From the NCBI RefSeq assembly GCF_030696885.1, contig NZ_JAUYRI010000023.1, positions 1 to 37,010 on the forward strand: a stretch of DNA of 37,010 bases. The letters run 5' to 3'. Position 1 is the first letter of the stretch. Every line of letters begins with the position of its first letter. Source of the DNA: Thiobacillus sp. (lineage in GTDB: Bacteria; Pseudomonadota; Gammaproteobacteria; Burkholderiales; Thiobacillaceae). The translations under genes were made by a program, and so were the position numbers. This document shows positions 1 through 8,284 of the stretch, piece after piece. Under the pieces are notes generated by a model, which was not told where the DNA came from, did not search any database, and saw only the letters and a program-made list of their open reading frames with translations.

Positions 1-339
1 AAACGAGAGGGGGACCGATACGCCGTAACGTTGCACTATATTCCATGGCGCAACGTTGCCGAAGCGGACTGGGTTCGAGAATGAATAGTCCGTGTAATCG
101 TAGTTGAGTGTCACGCCGGCACGGTTGCCGCGACCGAGGTCACCCAAAACGCCCATGCGCACAATCGCGCTCTGCGCGCTGTAGTGACCACCGCCGTCAA
201 GATCACCCTCACCCTGATAGACCGGGGTGACCGAGAGGTAGGGCCGCCACTCCACTCCCTGCGCGTGCGCCACGCCGGTTGTCGCGAGGGCCAGGGTGAG
301 TGCAGTGGAACGCGTGCGACGCGATATCTTGAATTTCAT
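1..339 (-). CDS. Outer-membrane beta-barrel-type protein, left copy (5' part only)
   Basis: This is the first 113 codons of a gene running off the left edge. The ATG is at 339, with a GGAGG ribosome site just upstream. The protein starts with a Sec signal peptide (basic start, LTLALATTGVAHA, likely cut before Q27). Then come alternating polar/aromatic stretches such as WRPYLSVTPVYQGEG and TLNYDYTDYSF, typical of outer-membrane beta strands. A DUF6268-like or porin-like barrel is plausible, but I cannot name the family firmly. It is paralogous to the gene at 36672-37010 on the other strand: about 15 residue differences in the first 66, then identical for the last 47 visible codons. It has no transporter genes beside it here, unlike the right-hand copy. 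Confidence 0.75.
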   Translation of the reverse strand, partial: MKFKISRRTRSTALTLALATTGVAHAQGVEWRPYLSVTPVYQGEGDLDGGGHYSAQSAIVRMGVLGDLGRGNRAGVTLNYDYTDYSFSNPVRFGNVAPWNIVQRYGVSVPLSF

Positions 340-408
340 CGAACCTCCAGAACAGGGCATCTGCTCACCAAGGAAATCCCGGTATGCAGCATGGGGGATC
401 ATATCGCA
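1..408. repeat. Left arm of a terminal inverted repeat
   Basis: Position p here pairs with 37011-p at the right end without gaps. Positions 1-141 are identical to the right end. Positions 142-339 (the 5' coding part) are similar with scattered mismatches. Positions 340-408 (leader and promoter region) are recognisably similar, including the ribosome site and a TATGAT box on the minus strand at 398-403, 59 nt from the start codon in both copies. Similarity fades beyond about 408. Confidence 0.9.
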
Positions 409-657
409 TGCTCCACAACAGCAATCAAGAAGATCAGTGGGATGAAATTTCCACTTATTGCGCGTAACCCGGATTCACTCAATCTCGATCTCGGTACCTA
501 TCTTGGTCATGCCGGAAACGGCAACGAGAGCCCGAGGGCATCACCACAGCGCAATAACGCCCGATATCGTTTATCCACTTGCGGAAGGTAAGGGACCGCA
601 CGCCAATCGAATGCGCGCATGTGACAGTGGGCGAGTATATTCAGGCTTGTCACAGCA
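340..657. other. Intergenic region between the left outer-membrane gene and the SOUL gene
   Basis: This 318-bp gap separates two divergent genes. The part nearest the left gene (340-408) is its leader, with a GGAGG site and a TATGAT -10-like box at 398-403 (minus strand). In 409-657 I see no convincing gene, hairpin or strong promoter. Short open frames here have no ribosome site or recognisable product. Confidence 0.6.
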
Positions 658-1281
658 ATGTCTACGGTGCTTTCGATGACCCGAGTTCGCTATATGGCTG
701 CTTGCTTCTTGGTTGTGGCCTGGAGTTCTGCCATGGCAATTGACCAGCCCCGCTACACAGTGGTTCGCACTTACGAAGCTTTCGAGCTGCGTCGGTATGA
801 ACCCTATTTGGTGGCGGAGACGGTTGTCAGCGCGACGCCCGAAGATGCCGGAAACCAGGGTTTTCGTATCCTGGCGGGATACATCTTCGGACGCAACAAA
901 GGCGCGCGCAAGATCGAGATGACTGCGCCCGTGGCGCAGTCACCCACCAAGATTGCGATGACGGCGCCGGTAGCCCAACGCGCAAGCGCCGGCGGTTACG
1001 TCATCCAGTTCGCGATGCCGCGAGAATGGACGCTGGAAACCCTCCCGGAACCCCTCGATCCGAGTGTCGCCCTGCGCGAGATGCCCGCCAGAACCGTTGC
1101 CGTCATTGGCTACTCCGGGGCATGGTCGCAGAGCCGCTACGAGGAGAATCTAAAGAAGCTTGAAGCGGCGCTTGCACAAGCGGGGCTGCGCTGGCACGGC
1201 GAACCGGTGTGGGCTCGCTATGATCCTCCCTGGAAGCCGTGGTTCTGGCGACGCAACGAAATTTGGCTTGAGATTGATTGA
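658..1281 (+). CDS. SOUL-family haem-binding protein, exported
   Basis: The protein is about 207 aa. It has an N-terminal hydrophobic signal segment (MAACFLVVAWSSAMA), then the SOUL/HBP fold signature: PRYTVVRTYEAFELRRYEPY near the start of the mature part, a repeated KIEMTAPVAQ / KIAMTAPVAQ pair, and a C-terminal WLEID. SOUL proteins bind haem or other tetrapyrroles; the bacterial role is mostly unknown. A signal peptide suggests a periplasmic location. The start is uncertain: ATG codons at 658, 676 and 694 are all possible and none has a good ribosome site; 676 gives a neat signal peptide. It converges with the pyruvate dehydrogenase operon. Confidence 0.85.
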   Translation: MSTVLSMTRVRYMAACFLVVAWSSAMAIDQPRYTVVRTYEAFELRRYEPYLVAETVVSATPEDAGNQGFRILAGYIFGRNKGARKIEMTAPVAQSPTKIAMTAPVAQRASAGGYVIQFAMPREWTLETLPEPLDPSVALREMPARTVAVIGYSGAWSQSRYEENLKKLEAALAQAGLRWHGEPVWARYDPPWKPWFWRRNEIWLEID

Positions 1282-1414
1282 GCGCGGCGCAATAACAGGC
1301 AGACCACGATTCTTCATTGCCGGCTGCATCGGCCGATGCATGAGATGGTCACCCATGTGAGGCCACCGCACTTCCCTTGCTGGCCGGGGACCGACATCGC
1401 GATGAAAGACCCGT

Positions 1415-1446
1415 ACGACAAGGGCCGCAAAAGCGGCCCTTGTCGT
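1415..1446 (-). terminator. Strong hairpin terminator of the pdh operon, possibly bidirectional
   Basis: A perfect 14-bp stem (ACGACAAGGGCCGC with its complement) encloses a 4-nt AAAA/TTTT loop. It lies 45 bp past the stop of the E2-E3 gene and also beyond the convergent SOUL gene, so it can serve both. The T-tract after the stem is weak on either strand, but the stem is very stable. Confidence 0.75.
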
Positions 1447-1490
1447 GGATGCTTCCGGACGATCAATTTCCTTGTCGTCCGCCGCAACCC

Positions 1491-4400
1491 TTATTTCTTC
1501 GCCGTGCGGCGAAGGCGATTCAGCAGCCGCCGCGCCAGTTCGCCGAACAGCTCGGTCTGCGTGGGGTGCGGGAAGATGGCCTTGGCGACCTGGGTCAGCG
1601 TCATCTCACCGGCCACCATCATCACGCCGATGCCGATCAGGGTGTCGGTGTGGTCGGCCAGATAGTGCACGCCGATGATGCGGCCGGTGGCCTTGTCGGC
1701 GACCAGCTTGATCATGCCTTCGGTCTCGCCGGTGATCATGGCCTTGGCGTCGATGCTCATCGGCATCTTGGCTTCCACCGCGTCGATGCCTTTTGCTTTC
1801 GCCTGCGCGACGCTCAGGCCGACGAAGCCGGCCTGCGGGCGCGAGAAGGTAACGCCGCAGTCGCGGTCCTGGTCGTATTCGCTGGCGTGGCCCAACAGGT
1901 TGTTGGCGGCGACGCGGCCTTGCGTGGCGGCGGTGTGGGCGAGCATGTAGCCGCCGATCACGTCGCCGACCGCATAGATGTTCGCCGCGCTGGTACGGCA
2001 GCGGGCGTCGACCTTGATCGCCGCGCCGTCGAGTTCGACGCCGACCTTGTCGAGATTCAGCTTGCTGGTGTCGGGGCGCTTGCCGGTCGCCATCAGGATG
2101 ACGTCGCAGTCGAAGGTGGATTCGACGCCTTCCTTGTTTGCATAGCGCAGTTTCATCTTGCCCGGCTTGCCGCTGGCTTCCTTGATGTCGGCGCTGGTGA
2201 CGACGGTGATTTCCTTCTCCAGCGAGGCGATCAGGGCCTTGCCGATCTCGTCCTCGATTTCGGCGAGGATGCGCTCGTTGCGTTCCAGCATCAGCACCTC
2301 GGTGCCGAAGTCGCGGAAGATCTGCGCCATTTCGACGCCGATGACGCCGCCGCCGACGATGCCGAGCTTCTTCGGCGGTTTGGCGAGGTTCCAGATGGTG
2401 TCTGAAGTCACCACGCCGCCGGTCGTCAGGTTCTCGCGCGCGCCGGTGATCGGCGGCACGAAGGCGGGGGCGCCGGTGGCGATGACGGCTGCGCCGAAGC
2501 TGACGGTATAGGGCTCGCCTTCGACCGGGGTGATCTTCAGCGTGTGGGCGTCGACGAATTCGCCGTAGCCTTCGCGCACGTCGATCTTCATGCCCTTGTC
2601 GGCCTTCAACGCCATTTCGCCGCGGCTCGTCTGCACCCAGCGGCGATGCTTCTCGACCTGCGCCCAGTTCAGTTTCGGGGTATTGGTGCCGTCGACGCCC
2701 ATCTCGGCATCGTGCGCGCGGTTGCGGATGACGTCCGCCGCGGCGCGCCAGGCCTTGGACGGGATGCAGCCGCGCCACAGGCATTCGCCGCCGGGGAAGG
2801 GCTCGTTGTTGACCATCATGACCTTGACGCCGTGATCGGCGAGGTCGCGCGCGCAGTCCTCGCCGCCGGGGCCACCGCCGACGACGACCACCGGGAAGTC
2901 CCAGTTACCCTCGGGGATGGGCGATACCGGTGCGCTAATGGTTGCGGTAGTGCCGGAGACGGCTTCAGCCGCAACGGCACCGGCTGCGCCCAACCAGGCG
3001 TCGGGCGCTTCGATGGTCTGCTTCAGCGTGGCCAGATACAGCGCGACGTCGGCGCCGTTCAGCACGCGGTGGTCGCCGGTGATGGTGAACGGCGTGCCCT
3101 GAGGTCCGTTGGCGGCAATCGCCAGAATCGCGGCAATGCCGGGGGTGGGAATCGCGGTGAAATGCGACACGCCCAGCATGCCCATGTTGGAAATGGTGAA
3201 CGTGGGGTTGGCGTATTCGGCCGGGGCGAGCTTGCGTACGCGGGCACGTTCGACCAGCCCGGTCCAGTCGCTCTGTAACGCGTCGAGCGGCTTCTTCTCG
3301 ATGCCATGCAGGATCGGCACCACGAGGCCGCCGTCGTTCGACATCACGGCGACGCCGAAGTCGTGGTTGTCTCGTTCGACCAGCTTGTCGATCGGCTGGT
3401 AGGCCCAGTTCATGCGCGGGAACTTCGCCATCGCGACCGAGCAGGCCTTGGCGATTGCCACCGTCACCGAGACCTTCTTCGCCTTGGCGGCGGCGGTCAG
3501 TGCGGCGGTGTTGATGTTCATCGTGACGTTGAAGGTCGGCAGCGTCAGCGATGCGGTCATCGCGTGGCTCACGGCCTTTTCCATCGAGCTCATCTTGCGG
3601 CCCTGGCCCGGCACGTCGACCTGCGGCAGCGCGTGGGCGACTTCGGCCATGCTGGGACGCGCGCGCGCCACGTCGGCGGAGACGATGACGCCGGATGGCC
3701 CGCTGCCGGCGAGACCGGCGAGGTTCACGCCCAGTTGCCCGGCGACCTTGCGCGCATAGGGGCTGGCCTGGCGGCCCTGCGGGCGTGGCACGGGAGGCAT
3801 GGCACCGGTAGCGGCCACCTGCGCGGGTGCGGCCTTGGGAATGGGGAGGTGGGCCGGCTTGTCGGCCGCATGCGGCGCGACCTTGTGCAGGTCCTTGACC
3901 TTGTGATCGGCGCTGATGGTGACGCCGGTGTCGTTGGCCTTGGCCGCGTCGTCGACGATGAAGCCCATCGGGTGGCCAACTTCGACCACGCTGCCGACGT
4001 CGGCGATCGGGCCGGAGAGAAAGCCGTCCTGGAACACCTCGACGTCCATGATGGCCTTGTCGGTTTCCACCGTGGCGACGATGTCGCCGCGCTTGATCGC
4101 ATCGCCCGGCTGTTTTTCCCAGGTGACGACCACGCCTTCGGTCATGGTGTCGGACAGCTGCGGCATCACGATCGGCGTGCCGGCGTGATGCGGAATCATC
4201 TCGGTCTGCGCCTGCTCCTCCACCACTTCGTCGGCCGCGATCGCCACGTCGCCGGCAGTGTCGGTGATGTAGCCGAGCGCCGCGCCGACCGCGATGGTCG
4301 CGCCGACGTCAGCCAGCGGCCCGGCCAGATAACCGGCCTTGAACACCTCGACGTCCATGATGGCCTTGTCGGTCTCGACCGTGGCGACGATATCGCCGCG

Positions 4401-4499
4401 CTCGACGCGGTCGCCCGGCTGCTTTTCCCAGGTGACGACCACGCCCTCGGTCATGGTGTCCGAGAGTTGCGGCATCGTTATTGCGTAGTGTTGGGACAT
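1491..4499 (-). CDS. Pyruvate dehydrogenase E2-E3 fusion (dihydrolipoyl acetyltransferase plus dihydrolipoyl dehydrogenase)
   Basis: One 1002-aa frame joins two enzymes. Residues 1-78 and about 108-183 are two lipoyl domains with the lipoylated lysine in VETDKAIMD (K45, K148). Residues 243-280 are the E1/E3-binding domain. Residues about 300-500 are the acetyltransferase core. Residues about 533-1002 are a complete E3: FAD site VVVVGGGPGG, redox cysteines C573 and C578 in GGECLWRGC, NAD site LGIVGGGVIG, and the His-Glu pair in HPTQTE (H978, E983). The ATG at 4499 is chosen because the lipoyl domain begins at once; the upstream extension only translates a repeat. The E2 motif reads DHRVLNGAD, so the usual catalytic Asp of HxxxDG is Asn481. 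The complex converts pyruvate to acetyl-CoA. It is third in the operon after pdhA and pdhB. Confidence 0.95.
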   Translation of the reverse strand: MSQHYAITMPQLSDTMTEGVVVTWEKQPGDRVERGDIVATVETDKAIMDVEVFKAGYLAGPLADVGATIAVGAALGYITDTAGDVAIAADEVVEEQAQTEMIPHHAGTPIVMPQLSDTMTEGVVVTWEKQPGDAIKRGDIVATVETDKAIMDVEVFQDGFLSGPIADVGSVVEVGHPMGFIVDDAAKANDTGVTISADHKVKDLHKVAPHAADKPAHLPIPKAAPAQVAATGAMPPVPRPQGRQASPYARKVAGQLGVNLAGLAGSGPSGVIVSADVARARPSMAEVAHALPQVDVPGQGRKMSSMEKAVSHAMTASLTLPTFNVTMNINTAALTAAAKAKKVSVTVAIAKACSVAMAKFPRMNWAYQPIDKLVERDNHDFGVAVMSNDGGLVVPILHGIEKKPLDALQSDWTGLVERARVRKLAPAEYANPTFTISNMGMLGVSHFTAIPTPGIAAILAIAANGPQGTPFTITGDHRVLNGADVALYLATLKQTIEAPDAWLGAAGAVAAEAVSGTTATISAPVSPIPEGNWDFPVVVVGGGPGGEDCARDLADHGVKVMMVNNEPFPGGECLWRGCIPSKAWRAAADVIRNRAHDAEMGVDGTNTPKLNWAQVEKHRRWVQTSRGEMALKADKGMKIDVREGYGEFVDAHTLKITPVEGEPYTVSFGAAVIATGAPAFVPPITGARENLTTGGVVTSDTIWNLAKPPKKLGIVGGGVIGVEMAQIFRDFGTEVLMLERNERILAEIEDEIGKALIASLEKEITVVTSADIKEASGKPGKMKLRYANKEGVESTFDCDVILMATGKRPDTSKLNLDKVGVELDGAAIKVDARCRTSAANIYAVGDVIGGYMLAHTAATQGRVAANNLLGHASEYDQDRDCGVTFSRPQAGFVGLSVAQAKAKGIDAVEAKMPMSIDAKAMITGETEGMIKLVADKATGRIIGVHYLADHTDTLIGIGVMMVAGEMTLTQVAKAIFPHPTQTELFGELARRLLNRLRRTAKK

Positions 4500-4512
4500 T
4501 TTGTTCCTACCA

Positions 4513-4635
4513 GTGAAGGGGGAAGGGAGTTCAAGTGAAGGGGGAAGGGGGAAGGGTGATGCCCACCCGGCGCTCCGCGCCACCCTCCCTGCCGGGAGGG
4601 TTCTTACCCTTCCCCCTTCACCCTTATCCCTTCAC
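4513..4635. repeat. GAAGGG-type intercistronic repeat with inverted arm
   Basis: The 148-bp gap between pdhB and the E2-E3 gene is filled by GAAGGGG/GTGAAGGG units. Copies lie at 4513-4527 and 4535-4559, and the complementary arm CCCTTCCCCCTTCACCC lies near 4607-4623 with further units to 4635. A second small stem (CCCTCCC...GGGAGGG) lies between the arms near 4583-4600. Transcribed, this would fold into a large hairpin inside the pdh mRNA, which may stabilise or attenuate it. A 21-nt core (4537-4557) recurs exactly inside pepA at 7461-7481. Confidence 0.8.
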
Positions 4636-4647
4636 GCCTGTTGTTTA

Positions 4648-5631
4648 TTACGCTTTCCCGAACAGCTTCAGCACCGCCTTCACCACATCCTCGTGATCCG
4701 GGATCGCTGCTTTTTCCAGCGTGTGGTTATACGGCTGCGGCACCAGCGCCGAGTGGACGCGCACCGGGGCGGCGTCCAGTTCGAAGAAGCATTCCTCGTT
4801 GATGATCGCGATGACTTCGGAGCCGACGCCGACCGGCGCTTCGTCTTCTTCGGCGATGACGGCGCGGTGGGTCTTGCTGACCGATTCCTTGATGCCTGCA
4901 CGGTCCAGCGGCGACAGCGAATACAGATCGACGACCTCGGCCGAGATGCCGTACTGCTTGTCGAGGATTTCGGCGGCCTTCAAGCACCAGTGCACCGAGA
5001 TGTTGTAGCCGAACAGCGTGACGTCGGTGCCGGCGCGGGCAACGTCGGAGCCTTCCAGCGGGTGGAAGTATTCGGCGTCGGGCACTTCGCCCTTCATGTT
5101 GTACATGAGTTCGTGTTCGTTGATGAACACCGGGTCGTCGCAGCGGATCGCCGACTTCAGCAGACCGTAGGCCTGCTTGGGGTTGGACGGCGTCACCACG
5201 CGCAGGCCGGCGATGCCCATGAACACCTTCTCCATCCGGGCGGAGTGCTGCGCGCCGAGCTGGTGCGCCGCACCGCCGGCGGAGCGGAACACGCACGGCG
5301 CGGTGAGCTGGCCGCCGGACATGTAGCGCACCTTGGCGGCGGAGTTGAACATCTGGTCCATCGCCAGCCAGGCGAAGTTGACCGACATGATTTCGATGAT
5401 GGGGCGGATGCCGAGGAATGACGCGCCGATGCCGAGGCCGGTGAAGCCGCCTTCGGAAATCGGCGTGTCCATCACGCGCAGCGGGCCGTATTTCTCGTAC
5501 AGGCCCTTGGTGGCCTTGTAGGTGCCGCCGGCGACGCCGATGTCCTCGCCCATGCAGATGACCAGGGGGTCACGCGCCATTTCTTCGTCGTGGGCGCGCT
5601 GAATCGCTTCCCAGTACATGATGTTTGCCAT
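4648..5631 (-). CDS. pdhB: Pyruvate dehydrogenase E1 component, beta subunit
   Basis: The 327-aa protein has the normal length and domain order of alpha2beta2-type E1 beta: ThDP pyrimidine-binding N-terminal half (MGEDIGVAGGTYKATKGL, then TPISEGGFTGLGIGA with the likely catalytic Glu60) and a transketolase C-terminal domain (VVDLYSLSPLD, VIAEEDEAP). With PdhA it decarboxylates pyruvate and acetylates the lipoyl domains of the downstream E2-E3 protein. The ATG at 5631 has an AAGGA ribosome site and lies 19 bp after the pdhA stop, so the two are cotranscribed. The GAAGGG repeat follows it. Confidence 0.95.
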   Translation of the reverse strand: MANIMYWEAIQRAHDEEMARDPLVICMGEDIGVAGGTYKATKGLYEKYGPLRVMDTPISEGGFTGLGIGASFLGIRPIIEIMSVNFAWLAMDQMFNSAAKVRYMSGGQLTAPCVFRSAGGAAHQLGAQHSARMEKVFMGIAGLRVVTPSNPKQAYGLLKSAIRCDDPVFINEHELMYNMKGEVPDAEYFHPLEGSDVARAGTDVTLFGYNISVHWCLKAAEILDKQYGISAEVVDLYSLSPLDRAGIKESVSKTHRAVIAEEDEAPVGVGSEVIAIINEECFFELDAAPVRVHSALVPQPYNHTLEKAAIPDHEDVVKAVLKLFGKA

Positions 5632-5650
5632 GCTGTCTTTTCCTTAAACC

Positions 5651-6652
5651 TTAAGCGGCTTTGCCCGTGAGCCACGGGAGCTGGGTTTCGCGATCGGCGA
5701 AAACGTATTTTTCGAGGTCCTCGACACGCGGTTCGGGAGACTCTTCTGAGAACTTGATGACTTCGTTCTCGATGTAGGCGTCGGTTTCCTTTTCGATCGT
5801 CTCGTAGTCGGTCATGGTCATCGCACCTGCCGTGATCAGACGATCGCGCAGCATCAGGATGGGATCGCGCTGCTTCCAGACTTCCTCTTCCTCACGCGAA
5901 CGGTAGCCGCGCGAGTCGGACATCGAGTGGCCGCGATAGCGGTAGGTCATCAGCTCGAGGAAGAAGGGGCCGTTGCCGGCACGCACATGGTCGACTGCCT
6001 TGCGCGCATGCTCGTAAACAATGTCGATATCCTGGCCGTCGCATTCGTCGGCCGGGATGTTGTAGGCGGCGACGCGCTTGTGCTGGTGGATCACGGCGGT
6101 GGAACGCTCGATCGAGGTGCCGATGCCATAGAGGTTGTTTTCGCAGACGAACAGCACCGGCAGCTTCCACAGCGCGGCCATGTTCATGGTTTCGTGGAAC
6201 ACGCCCTGGTTGTTGGCGGCGTCGCCGAGGAAGCAGATCGCGATTTCGTCGCCGCCCTTCAGCTGGATCGCCTTGGCGATGCCGGCCGCGAGCGGGAACG
6301 GGCCGCCCACCAGCGCATAGCCGCCCATGAAGCGCTTGTCGGCGTCGAAGATGTGCATCGAGCCACCGCGGCCCTTGGAGGAACCGGTTTCTTTGCCGTA
6401 CAGCTCGGCCATCACTTCCTTCGGGTCAGCGCCGCACTTGATCGCGTGGACGTGGTCGCGGTAGCCGGTGATCACGTAATCGTGGCCGGGGCGCGCGGCT
6501 TCCATCACGCCGTTGCAGCAGGCTTCCTGGCCGGGATAGAGGTGTAGGAAGCCGCCGATCTTGCGTTCGATATAGGCCTGATAGCAGCGCTCTTCAAAAC
6601 GGCGATGCAACACCATTTCGCGCAGCACGCGTTTCTTGTCTTCAATCTTCAT
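5651..6652 (-). CDS. pdhA: Pyruvate dehydrogenase E1 component, alpha subunit
   Basis: The 333-aa protein matches E1 alpha throughout: HLYPGQEACCNGVMEA, YRDHVHAIKCG, GRGGSMHIFD, and the ThDP/Mg site GDAANNQG...ENN at 143-173. The usual third residue of the GDG motif is Ala145 here. The phosphorylation-loop-like YRYRGHSMSDS region is present. It is first gene of the operon; its start at 6652 is 97 bp from the divergent pepA start, so the two promoters share a short region. AAGGG eight bases upstream is a fair ribosome site. It acts in the cytoplasm in the pyruvate dehydrogenase complex. Confidence 0.95.
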   Translation of the reverse strand: MKIEDKKRVLREMVLHRRFEERCYQAYIERKIGGFLHLYPGQEACCNGVMEAARPGHDYVITGYRDHVHAIKCGADPKEVMAELYGKETGSSKGRGGSMHIFDADKRFMGGYALVGGPFPLAAGIAKAIQLKGGDEIAICFLGDAANNQGVFHETMNMAALWKLPVLFVCENNLYGIGTSIERSTAVIHQHKRVAAYNIPADECDGQDIDIVYEHARKAVDHVRAGNGPFFLELMTYRYRGHSMSDSRGYRSREEEEVWKQRDPILMLRDRLITAGAMTMTDYETIEKETDAYIENEVIKFSEESPEPRVEDLEKYVFADRETQLPWLTGKAA

Positions 6653-6749
6653 TCAGTTACCCTTGAGGTTGGGTCGTAAAAAATCAAACGCGCCATTATC
6701 CGGTAAAGCCCGCTCCCCATCAAGAAAACGCCACCCCCAAGGAACCGCA

Positions 6750-8213
6750 ATGCTGCCTAAACTCGCTGAAAACAAACAGGAAATCGCTGCCAAAACGCTC
6801 GAATCGGCAGGCCATGCGCTGATGCTGCTGCCGGTATCGAAGACGTTGCCCGAGATGCCGGGCAGTGTTGAATTGAAGGCCGCGATGAAGCGGCGTGATC
6901 TGAAGATCGACACGCTGGCGAAGTCGCCGGTGGCGGTTCAGCTGCCCGGCGGCACGCTTGTAGTTGTCGCCATGCTGAAGGCCGACGCCAGCCCCTTCGA
7001 GACCCACGAGCAGGTGCGGAAGGCGCTCGCATTGCTGATGGCCGAGCATCCGAAGGCGCTGACGCTGGCGGTATCCGGCGACGCCGCATTCAAGGCGCGC
7101 GCCGCCGAGGCGGGGGTGTACGCCGCGCTGGTCAACGCGGTGCCGCTGCCGTCGCGCAAATCAAAGAACGATCCGGCACTGAAAAGCGTGCAGCTCTTCG
7201 GCTACGCATCCGCCGACGGTTTCGCCCGCGTGCGCGCGCTGGCCGAAGGCAACCTGCTCACGCGTAGCCTCACCGTGCAGGGGCCGGACGAGTTGACCCC
7301 TGGCGTCTACCGCAAGCGCATCAAGGCGCTGGCCAAGCAGTACGGCTGGACGGTCGAGGAGTATCCCTTCGCCAAGCTGAAGAAAATGGGTGCGGGCGCG
7401 TTCTGCGCGGTGGCGCAGGGGTCGCCGGCGAAGGATGCGGCGATCGTGCGGATTCGGTGGGAAGGGGGAAGGGGGAAGGGTAAAGGGTCGAAGAAGGTGG
7501 CGTTCGTCGGCAAGGGCATCTGCTTCGATACCGGTGGCCACAACTTGAAGCCCGCCAAGTACATGCAGGGCATGCACGAGGACATGAACGGCTCGGCGGT
7601 GGTGCTGGGCATTCTGGCCGCGGCGTCGAAGCTGAAGCTGCCGGTCGCGCTGGAAGGTTGGGTTGCGCTGGCCGAGAACCACATCAGCCCAGAGGCCTAC
7701 CGGCAGAACGAAGTGGTGAAGGCCTTGAACGGCACCACCATCGAGGTCGTGCACACCGACGCCGAAGGCCGCATGGTGCTGGCCGACACGCTGACGCTGG
7801 CGGCGAAAGCCAAGCCCGACCTGATCGCCGACTTCGCCACGCTCACCGGCACCATGCACTACGCGCTCGGCAGCCGCATGTCCGGCGTGTTCGCCTCGTC
7901 CAGCGCGCTGGCGCACCAGGCTTCACGCGCGGCGACTGCGAGCGGCGAGCGCATCGTCGTCTTCCCGTACCCCGAGGATTACGACAGCAGCCTCGATTCC
8001 ACCGTGGCCGACGTCAAGCAGTGCAGCATGGAAGGCGAGGCCGACCACATCCTCGCCACGCGCTTCCTGTCGCGCTTCGTCGGCGACACGCCGTGGCTTC
8101 ATATGGATCTCTCGGGCCACAGCTGCAAGGGCGGGCTCGGCGCGGTGATGAGCGACGCCAACGGCTTCGGCGTGGCGTGGGCCATCGTGCTGCTGGAGGG
8201 GATGAATACCTGA
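6750..8213 (+). CDS. pepA: M17 leucyl aminopeptidase family protein
   Basis: A 487-aa metallo-aminopeptidase. The C-terminal catalytic domain has all residues known from E. coli PepA at matching spacing: metal ligands K255, D260, D278, D337 and E339, catalytic K267 and R341 (motifs VGKGICFDTGG and HTDAEGRM, where the usual Asn before TDAEGR is His). The N-terminal domain is the usual variable macrodomain. The ATG at 6750 has AAGGA upstream; an in-frame ATG further 5' overlaps pdhA's start and is unlikely. Between the two domains, residues about 238-247 (EGGRGKGKGS) are encoded by a GAAGGG repeat copy. A terminator follows at 8240. Confidence 0.93.
   Translation: MLPKLAENKQEIAAKTLESAGHALMLLPVSKTLPEMPGSVELKAAMKRRDLKIDTLAKSPVAVQLPGGTLVVVAMLKADASPFETHEQVRKALALLMAEHPKALTLAVSGDAAFKARAAEAGVYAALVNAVPLPSRKSKNDPALKSVQLFGYASADGFARVRALAEGNLLTRSLTVQGPDELTPGVYRKRIKALAKQYGWTVEEYPFAKLKKMGAGAFCAVAQGSPAKDAAIVRIRWEGGRGKGKGSKKVAFVGKGICFDTGGHNLKPAKYMQGMHEDMNGSAVVLGILAAASKLKLPVALEGWVALAENHISPEAYRQNEVVKALNGTTIEVVHTDAEGRMVLADTLTLAAKAKPDLIADFATLTGTMHYALGSRMSGVFASSSALAHQASRAATASGERIVVFPYPEDYDSSLDSTVADVKQCSMEGEADHILATRFLSRFVGDTPWLHMDLSGHSCKGGLGAVMSDANGFGVAWAIVLLEGMNT
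7461..7481 (+). repeat. GAAGGG repeat copy inside pepA
   Basis: This 21-nt run is identical to 4537-4557 in the pdh intercistronic region and continues with TAAAGGG. It is read in frame as a Gly/Arg/Lys-rich linker just before the catalytic domain of the aminopeptidase, a place where an insertion would be tolerated. Confidence 0.8.
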
Positions 8214-8239
8214 GCGTCCGGTTTCAGAGGGGGGAAACA

Positions 8240-8265
8240 AAAACGGCTACCTCGGTAGCCGTTTT
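8240..8265 (+). terminator. Bidirectional intrinsic terminator
   Basis: An 11-bp stem AAAACGGCTAC / GTAGCCGTTTT encloses a CTCG loop, with A- and T-rich flanks on each side. It lies between the convergent pepA and PEP-CTERM genes and fits a terminator for both. Confidence 0.85.
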
Positions 8266-8284
8266 GCTTGGGGGTGATCCTGAC

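Noticed and set aside
1..408. Terminal inverted repeats of a transposon
   Set aside because: The repeat is part of a gene with its own promoter, there is no transposase in the window, and no target duplication can be seen.
3306..4538. A long plus-strand open frame opposite the lipoyl and core region of E2
   Set aside because: Repeats such as HDRRAGV and DVHDGLVG simply mirror the duplicated lipoyl domains on the other strand; no ribosome site or known domain.
4513..4635. CRISPR-like array
   Set aside because: Units are short, purine-rich and unevenly spaced, without unique spacers or cas genes.
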